DNA of 24,698 nucleotides from DATBED01 sp036276195 (GTDB taxonomy: Bacteria; Patescibacteriota; Saccharimonadia; Saccharimonadales; UBA4665): assembly GCA_036276195.1 (NCBI GenBank), contig DATBED010000021.1, positions 1-24,698 on the forward strand. The letters are read 5' to 3'. Position numbers and translations under genes: made by a program. Positions 20,852 to 24,698 of this stretch are shown one piece after another (within the stretch, counting starts at the first letter, position 1; every line of letters starts with the position of its first letter). The notes beneath the pieces are model-generated. The model did no database searches, was not told the DNA's origin, and saw only the letters and a program-made list of their open reading frames with translations.

Positions 20852-21124
20852 TTATTTACCTTTCGCTAACTTGCCGCCGTGAGAGCGGAACTTACGGGTC
20901 GGCGCGAACTCGCCCAACTTGTGCCCGACCATATTCTCGGAAATAAACACCGGCACATGAACTTTGCCGTTATGCACCGCAATAGTCTTGCCGACAAACT
21001 CCGGCGCGATGGTACTGGCCCGAGCCCAGGTCTTGACGATAGTTCGATCATTGTCACCCAGCGCGTCGACCTTCTTGGCCAGCTTAAAATCAATAAACGG
21101 CCCCTTCTTTAACGAACGACTCAT
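20852..21124 (-). CDS. rpsS: 30S ribosomal protein S19 (uS19)
   Basis: The 90-residue protein is canonical: MSRSLKKGPFIDFKLAKKVD, the APEFVGKTIAVHNGKVHVPV-like strand pair, and the C-terminal GHKLGEFAPTRKFRSHGGK. S19 contacts S13 in the 30S head. Its ATG overlaps the stop of the 85-residue unknown gene (ATGA) and the ribosome-binding site GGAGAGGAG lies inside that gene, so its translation is probably coupled to the insert rather than directly to rplB. Confidence 0.97.
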   Translation of the reverse strand: MSRSLKKGPFIDFKLAKKVDALGDNDRTIVKTWARASTIAPEFVGKTIAVHNGKVHVPVFISENMVGHKLGEFAPTRKFRSHGGKLAKGK

Positions 21125-21378
21125 TGCATTGGCTCCTCTCCGTAGTTACCATCTTCAGGTATCATCTTTGCATGTCGAGCACCACTTATTAGTCCCTCAA
21201 GATAACCTGGGTGGAAAGCTAGCTTCTCATGAATAACCTTCACATCATCAGGACGCGTAATAGAGTCAAGGCCGTCTTGTTCACCTTCTTCAAATGGGGA
21301 AAGAGGATATGTGCCAACTGGATACTCATTATCAATAGTGAATTTGTAATGGCCGTCATTCTCTATAAAACTATTCAT
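21121..21378 (-). CDS. unknown acidic 85-residue protein inserted between rplB and rpsS
   Basis: I do not recognise this protein. It fills the whole space between rplB and rpsS: its ATG is one base from the rplB stop, AGAGGAGA lies 4-6 bases upstream, and its TGA overlaps the rpsS ATG. It is strongly acidic, unlike the basic ribosomal proteins around it, with many Asp and Glu (for example PFEEGEQDGLD and MIPEDGNYGEEP). The middle holds HEKLAFHPGYLEGLISGARH. There are no cysteines, no membrane segment and no signal peptide. Codons are more AT-rich than those of rplB and rpsS, hinting at later acquisition. It could bind ribosomal proteins or RNA during assembly, but nothing shows that directly. 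Confidence 0.8.
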   Translation of the reverse strand: MNSFIENDGHYKFTIDNEYPVGTYPLSPFEEGEQDGLDSITRPDDVKVIHEKLAFHPGYLEGLISGARHAKMIPEDGNYGEEPMQ

Positions 21379-21379
21379 G

Positions 21380-22234
21380 TTATCTCCTCTTGCTCGCGTG
21401 GCGCGATCTTACGATGAATTTGGTGGTGCTTTTGCGACGACGGGTCTTGTAGCCTAGGGTCTTCTGGCCCCATGGCGTCTTAGGAGCGGAGCCGTGGTTC
21501 TTGCCACCACCGATGCCGTGGCGGCCGCCGTCACCACCACCATGTGGGTGGTCAGCCGCGTTCATGACGACGCCTCTAACAGATGGGCGCTTGCCCTTGT
21601 GGCGGTTGCGGCCGGCTTTACCGATCTTGACGTTCTGGTGCTGCTCGTTGCCAATAACACCCATGCTGGCGGTGCAATTCTCGTTAATTAATCGGACTTC
21701 GCCGCTGGGCAGGCGTACTTGGGCATAGCCGTTGTCGCGACCCATCAGCTGGGCGCTGTTGCCGGCGCTGCGCACCATTTGGGCGCCGCCGCCGACTTTT
21801 AGCTCGATGGCGTGGATTGTGCTGCCAATTGGAATACTCTTGAGTGGCAGCCGGTTGCCGGTTTCGATGGGCACTTCTTGGCCGCTGGCGACTTCTTGGC
21901 CGAGCTGCATGCCGCTGGCGGCTAAAATATAGTGGTAAGTACCGTTATTTTCTTTGATGCGGGCAATGCGGGCCGAGCGGTTCGGATCATACTCTATGTG
22001 CTCGATCGTGGCTGTAATGCCTTCGGCTAATTTAAAGTTGACCAAGCGGTAAAACTTCTTAGTGCCGCCGCCTTTGTGACGGGTGGTAATGCGGCCCTGG
22101 TTATTACGGCCGTTGCCGCGGCGCTTGATAACCGTCAGCGACTTTAAGGGCTTCTTGGTGGTAATGGTGTCGAAGTCTTGGGTGGTCATGCCCCGGCGAC
22201 CAGGCGTGGTTGGGTTGTATTGCTTAATGGCCAT
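21380..22234 (-). CDS. rplB: 50S ribosomal protein L2 (uL2)
   Basis: L2 is needed for subunit joining and peptidyl transfer. The 284-residue protein has the conserved N domain (TPGRRGMTT, then GRNNQGRITTRHKGGGTKKFYR), the SH3-like core (SARIARIKENNGTYHYILA) and the C-terminal NAADHPHGGGDGGRHGIGGG region followed by TPWGQKTLGYKTRR. The His-rich loop near residues 225-240 is slightly longer than in E. coli. It abuts rplW on one side and the acidic insert on the other. Confidence 0.97.
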   Translation of the reverse strand: MAIKQYNPTTPGRRGMTTQDFDTITTKKPLKSLTVIKRRGNGRNNQGRITTRHKGGGTKKFYRLVNFKLAEGITATIEHIEYDPNRSARIARIKENNGTYHYILAASGMQLGQEVASGQEVPIETGNRLPLKSIPIGSTIHAIELKVGGGAQMVRSAGNSAQLMGRDNGYAQVRLPSGEVRLINENCTASMGVIGNEQHQNVKIGKAGRNRHKGKRPSVRGVVMNAADHPHGGGDGGRHGIGGGKNHGSAPKTPWGQKTLGYKTRRRKSTTKFIVRSRHASKRR

Positions 22235-22701
22235 TATTTATTACCCCCGCGGGCACCGCCCCGACGACCGCCCAGTAGGCCGCGGCGTGGTTTAGATTCT
22301 TTCTTGGATTCTTTAACAGCTTGTTTGGTGGCGGCCTTATCGATCTGTTCTTGGGTCTTTTGCTCTTTTTCTTCGGCTTCTTCGACGGCGGCGAAGAAAG
22401 GCAGACCGTGGCCTTCGGCCAGCGTTACATAAGCCTTCTTGATGCCGGAACGCTTACCTTCGCTATTTTGGTAGCGCTTGCCAGTTATACTGATAGTGCG
22501 CTTAGCCTTGCCGGGAATATTAGTAATATTCACCCTGGCAACCTTAACCTCAAATTGGGCCTCAATGGCGCGGGCCACAGTGTGCTTATTAACATCTGTT
22601 GGCACTTCCACCACATAAACGCGGCTTTCGCTGAGGCCGTAGGTCTTTTCGCTCAGGCGGGGGCGCAAAGTAATGGCCCTAGAAAAATCAGAATGACTCA
22701 T
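22234..22701 (-). CDS. rplW: 50S ribosomal protein L23 (uL23) with long C-terminal tail
   Basis: The first 100 residues are L23: LRPRLSEKTYGLSESRVYVV, EVPTDVNKHTVARAIEAQFE and VKVARVNITNIPGKAKR. The protein continues for about 55 residues of Glu-, Lys- and Gln-rich, probably helical then Gly/Arg-rich sequence (RRGLLGGRRGGARGGNK), giving 155 residues against about 100. L23 is the docking site for trigger factor and SRP at the tunnel exit, so the tail may reach the exit region. Confidence 0.95.
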   Translation of the reverse strand: MSHSDFSRAITLRPRLSEKTYGLSESRVYVVEVPTDVNKHTVARAIEAQFEVKVARVNITNIPGKAKRTISITGKRYQNSEGKRSGIKKAYVTLAEGHGLPFFAAVEEAEEKEQKTQEQIDKAATKQAVKESKKESKPRRGLLGGRRGGARGGNK

Positions 22702-23363
22702 TATTTTGCCTCCTTGCTGGAGCGAGCGACTTCGGCGTTGCCGGTGAGCCAGTCGGTCGTAACTTTTAGAGCGGCTTGGCTAAACACCACGCGGTCGGCG
22801 TTCATCACGTCGTACACATTGACAAACCGGGCGCCAACTACTTGCACACCAGGTAAATTACGGGCAGCCCGCAGCAGTTCCGGTGTTTTTTGCTCAACCA
22901 CCAATAGCACGGTGCGCTCGGCGCCAATTTTCTGGAGTAGTTTGGCCAGGTCGGCTGTTTTGCCGCTTTTAGCCGCTAGGTCTTCAATGACTGCTACATT
23001 TTCAGACTTCAGGCTCAAAGCCTGGCGAATGGCCGTACGCTTGGCTTGGGTGTTCAATTGCTTAGAGTAGTTCTCGTTACCGCTGGGGCCAAAAACAATA
23101 CCACCACCCCGCCAAATTGGATTATAACGCGAGCCAAAGCGAGCCCGCCCGGTGCCTTTTTGGCGCCAAGGCTTGATGTTACTGCCACGGACTTCGCCTC
23201 GTTTCTTGGTAGTAGCTAGGTTGATGCGGCCGTTGGCCAGATAAGCTGTGTAAGCAGCCTTCAGCAACTCGTGGTTCTTGACCTCTATGCCAAAAACGGC
23301 CTTATCGAGCTTGGCAGGAGTGGTAGCCTTAGTGCCGGCTTTGGTGTAGGTAGCGGTAGCCAT
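22701..23363 (-). CDS. rplD: 50S ribosomal protein L4 (uL4)
   Basis: The 220-residue product has the L4 core with its tunnel loop: RINLATTKKRGEVRGSNIKP, WRQKGTGRARFGSRYNPIWRGGGIVFGP (partly shown) and YSKQLNTQAKRTAIRQALSL. L4 lines the exit tunnel and in E. coli also represses its own operon. A GGAGG site precedes the ATG. The start overlaps by one base (TAATG) the stop of the 36-codon ORF that fills the gap after rplC. It overlaps rplW by one base. Confidence 0.97.
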   Translation of the reverse strand: MATATYTKAGTKATTPAKLDKAVFGIEVKNHELLKAAYTAYLANGRINLATTKKRGEVRGSNIKPWRQKGTGRARFGSRYNPIWRGGGIVFGPSGNENYSKQLNTQAKRTAIRQALSLKSENVAVIEDLAAKSGKTADLAKLLQKIGAERTVLLVVEQKTPELLRAARNLPGVQVVGARFVNVYDVMNADRVVFSQAALKVTTDWLTGNAEVARSSKEAK

Positions 23364-23473
23364 TACAGGCTCCTCCCGGTAAACAAAGATTTCAGCAGCA
23401 TACGCTGGAACTGGACATGCAGCGCCAGGCTAACTCGCGAAACCGGCCTAATTACGTGCAGCAGACGGCTCAT
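23363..23473 (-). CDS. possible 36-residue basic microprotein between rplC and rplD
   Basis: The ORF starts with an ATG overlapping the TGA of rplC (ATGA) and ends with a TAA overlapping the ATG of rplD (TAATG). AAGGAGG lies four bases before its start. The product begins MSRLLHVIRPVSRVSLALHV and continues QFQRMLLKSLFTGRSL. It has five Arg, one Lys and two His, no acidic residues, and an amphipathic hydrophobic pattern. The gap it fills is one of the longest between ribosomal genes here. The exact overlaps at both ends are what suggests translation; a spacer carrying only the rplD ribosome-binding site is the alternative. Confidence 0.45.
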   Translation of the reverse strand: MSRLLHVIRPVSRVSLALHVQFQRMLLKSLFTGRSL

Positions 23474-24081
23474 TTAGCCTCCTTAACCAGCACGACGCTC
23501 TTGCGCGGGCCCGGCACAGCGCCAGTAACGCCAATCACTCCGAGTTCGGTATCGACCAAGGCCACTTTAAGGTTCTTAACGGTGACTTGGTCGTGACCCA
23601 ACTGGCCGGCCATTCTGGTACCTTTGAAAATATGCTGCGGATACATTGAGCCGATCGAGCCTGGGCGGCGATAGCTGCCGCCACCATGGGTTTTGCGGCC
23701 ACGATGGAAGTTATGGCGACGAATGGTACCGGCCCAGCCCTTACCTTTTGTTGTTCCCGTAACCTGCACGGTGTCGCCAACACTAAAAACGTCGGCGCTG
23801 ATTTTGCTGCCGACGTTCAGTTCTTCTGTGATTTCAGGCGTGCGGAATTCGCGAATAATCTTGGGCATCACCTTAGCGTTCTTAACATGGCCAGCCACGC
23901 TTTTGCTAAGCTTCTTGGCAGTTTCGGCGCCAACTTGCACGGCGGTGTAGCCATCTTTCTCTTCAGTTTTGTGAGCCAGCACGGTGTTATCGGTCACTGA
24001 AAGCAAGGTCACAGCCTGCACGGCCCCATCTTCATTGATGGTGCTTGTCATGCCGACTTTTCGGGTAATTAGTGCTTTCAA
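23470..24081 (-). CDS. rplC: 50S ribosomal protein L3 (uL3), TTG start
   Basis: L3 is a primary assembly protein near the peptidyl transferase centre. The 203-residue product starts MKALITRKVGMTS, exactly the canonical opening. The start codon is therefore TTG at 24081; the first ATG inside would remove the conserved N-terminus. Landmarks are the GTTKGKGWAGTIRRHNFHRG arm, KTHGGGSYRRPGSIG and YPQHIFKGTRMAGQLGHDQV. The ribosome-binding site is weak (AAAGGG). The stop of a 17-codon leader ORF overlaps the TTG. rpsJ, the usual preceding gene, is absent; a promoter lies about 140 bases upstream. Confidence 0.96.
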   Translation of the reverse strand: MKALITRKVGMTSTINEDGAVQAVTLLSVTDNTVLAHKTEEKDGYTAVQVGAETAKKLSKSVAGHVKNAKVMPKIIREFRTPEITEELNVGSKISADVFSVGDTVQVTGTTKGKGWAGTIRRHNFHRGRKTHGGGSYRRPGSIGSMYPQHIFKGTRMAGQLGHDQVTVKNLKVALVDTELGVIGVTGAVPGPRKSVVLVKEAK

Positions 24082-24131
24082 TTGGGCCCTTTCTGACCTT
24101 GTAGCTGTTTTAGCTTTCTCGAAGTTGACAT
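24078..24131 (-). CDS. possible 17-residue leader ORF coupled to rplC
   Basis: ATG at 24131 opens a short frame, MSTSRKLKQLQGQKGPN, whose TGA overlaps the TTG start of rplC (TTGA). The ORF lies inside the transcript from the upstream promoter. It has no strong ribosome-binding site of its own. Stop-start overlap with a weak TTG start suggests that terminating ribosomes could restart on rplC, but chance is not excluded. Confidence 0.35.
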   Translation of the reverse strand: MSTSRKLKQLQGQKGPN

Positions 24132-24223
24132 AAAAATGCTCGGTGGCTAGTGGTTTCTACCTCTGTTAACGGCAGACCTATTAGCACACACCAAGTACAA
24201 GTCTTGTCGAGATACCGTACTAG

Positions 24224-24251
24224 AGTATCACGCCTAACTTACCTCTGTCAA
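24224..24251 (-). promoter_or_regulatory. promoter of the rplC ribosomal operon
   Basis: TTGACA (24246-24251), a 16-base spacer and GATACT (24224-24229) lie immediately after the end of the preceding gene. The predicted start near 24217 gives an unusually long leader of about 135 bases before rplC. This leader has room for regulatory structure and contains the short leader ORF; AGTAC/GTACT could form a stem near its 5' end. No other feature is seen in 24132-24223. Confidence 0.65.
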
Positions 24252-24272
24252 CCTGCTGTAAATTCCACATCT

Positions 24273-24698
24273 CTACTCGGCCGCTTTCTTGAGTTTATTA
24301 ATTACTAGCTTGTAGCCAGCCGTTACGGCTATTTGCTCCAATAGCTCTTCCGACCCCAAGCCTCCCGTGGATAGAGTTCTTTCATCCAAAATAACGGATT
24401 TGGTTCGCCTTCCCTTTTTACTGGGCGCCCTTTCTAGTGTTGGCAAACCAGCCAAGGCCAGATTTAACTTTTTGTTGGTCACAGGCGGAACAAAGCGTAT
24501 GCCGACTTTGCCCTTTCCTTTTACCTTACCAACCTGCATCACTTTTTCCTGAGGAGGCGATTCAATCTTGGCGGGAATCGATGCGTTATGACCAGAAAAG
24601 AGCGAGGGCGGATTTGGAGAACTCAGGTTATTAAAGATATGTACTGGAGGCCATTCAACGATTACTAATTTGTCCAGCAAGGGAATGATAGCCTCTTT
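24273..24698 (-). CDS. 3' end of an unrecognised gene (partial, open at the window edge)
   Basis: The frame is open from the right edge to the TAG at 24273, about 141 residues; the true start is outside the window. The first visible part (EAIIPLLDKLVIVEWPP) is hydrophobic and faintly like the C-terminal strand of TsaE-type ATPases. A Pro/Ser-rich disordered stretch follows. A basic segment (KVKGKGKVGIRFVPP, then KKGRRTKS) and a final helix (SEELLEQIAVTAGYKLVINK) complete it. I cannot name it. It ends 22 bases before the promoter of the ribosomal operon and occupies the place where rpsJ would usually be. Confidence 0.55.
   Translation of the reverse strand, partial: KEAIIPLLDKLVIVEWPPVHIFNNLSSPNPPSLFSGHNASIPAKIESPPQEKVMQVGKVKGKGKVGIRFVPPVTNKKLNLALAGLPTLERAPSKKGRRTKSVILDERTLSTGGLGSEELLEQIAVTAGYKLVINKLKKAAE

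Noticed and set aside
24125..24130. TTGACA on the plus strand upstream of rplC
   Set aside because: No -10 box follows at a suitable distance and there is no plus-strand gene downstream.
24570..24698. TsaE identity for the right-edge gene
   Set aside because: Only a short string (VIVEWP) resembles TsaE; the rest of the visible protein does not, so no name is given.

Overview
The window reads as a chromosomal segment of a Candidate Phyla Radiation (Patescibacteria) bacterium, most likely a Saccharibacteria (TM7) relative. The lineage is inferred from four things. The ribosomal S10-spc-alpha cluster lacks rpmD (L30) between rpsE and rplO. L36, S14 and S4 all lack their zinc-binding cysteines. 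Several genes appear to be transcribed as leaderless or near-leaderless mRNAs. UGA is used as a stop codon (for example at the end of rplC), which argues against the recoded Gracilibacteria/Absconditabacteria. I could not check the lineage against a database.

Layout. Positions 1-811 hold two divergent tRNA-Thr genes sharing overlapping promoters, a leaderless gene for a small PD-(D/E)XK endonuclease-like protein, and a tRNA-Tyr whose first ten bases are also the end of that gene. Positions 870-3472 (minus strand) hold 3-methyladenine DNA glycosylase I (tag), a tautomerase-family protein, an exported six-cysteine protein and a TPR protein. Positions 3496-6209 (minus) hold a DNA polymerase III delta'-like subunit, an RluA-family pseudouridine synthase and tryptophanyl-tRNA synthetase (trpS). 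An 85-residue unknown gene lies upstream of trpS.

Positions 6535-6686 contain what appears to be a complete ribosome-mediated transcription attenuator for the trpS operon. It has a consensus promoter and a leaderless 21-codon leader peptide with a single Trp codon. A 9-bp antiterminator pairing competes with an intrinsic terminator. This is the main discovery of the window.

Positions 6697-24131 (minus) are the ribosomal supercluster, transcribed from right to left: rplC, rplD, rplW, rplB, (85-aa unknown), rpsS, rplV, rpsC, rplP, rpmC, rpsQ, rplN, rplX, rplE, rpsN, rpsH, rplF, rplR, rpsE, rplO, (121-aa unknown plus ABC exporter), secY, infA, rpmJ, rpsM, rpsK, rpsD, rpoA, rplQ, rplM, rpsI. Most genes are packed with ATGA or TAATG overlaps. 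A promoter at about 24224-24251 probably starts the run, and tandem promoters upstream of infA start a second unit. Unusual insertions are an acidic unknown gene between rplB and rpsS, a 36-codon ORF fitted exactly between rplC and rplD, a 17-codon leader ORF before rplC (which starts with TTG), and an ABC transporter with its own promoter between rplO and secY. rpsJ is not next to rplC, and adk and map are not between secY and infA. The right edge holds the 3' end of an unrecognised gene. No stretch longer than 300 bases is without a gene. I saw no CRISPR array, insertion sequence or rRNA gene.
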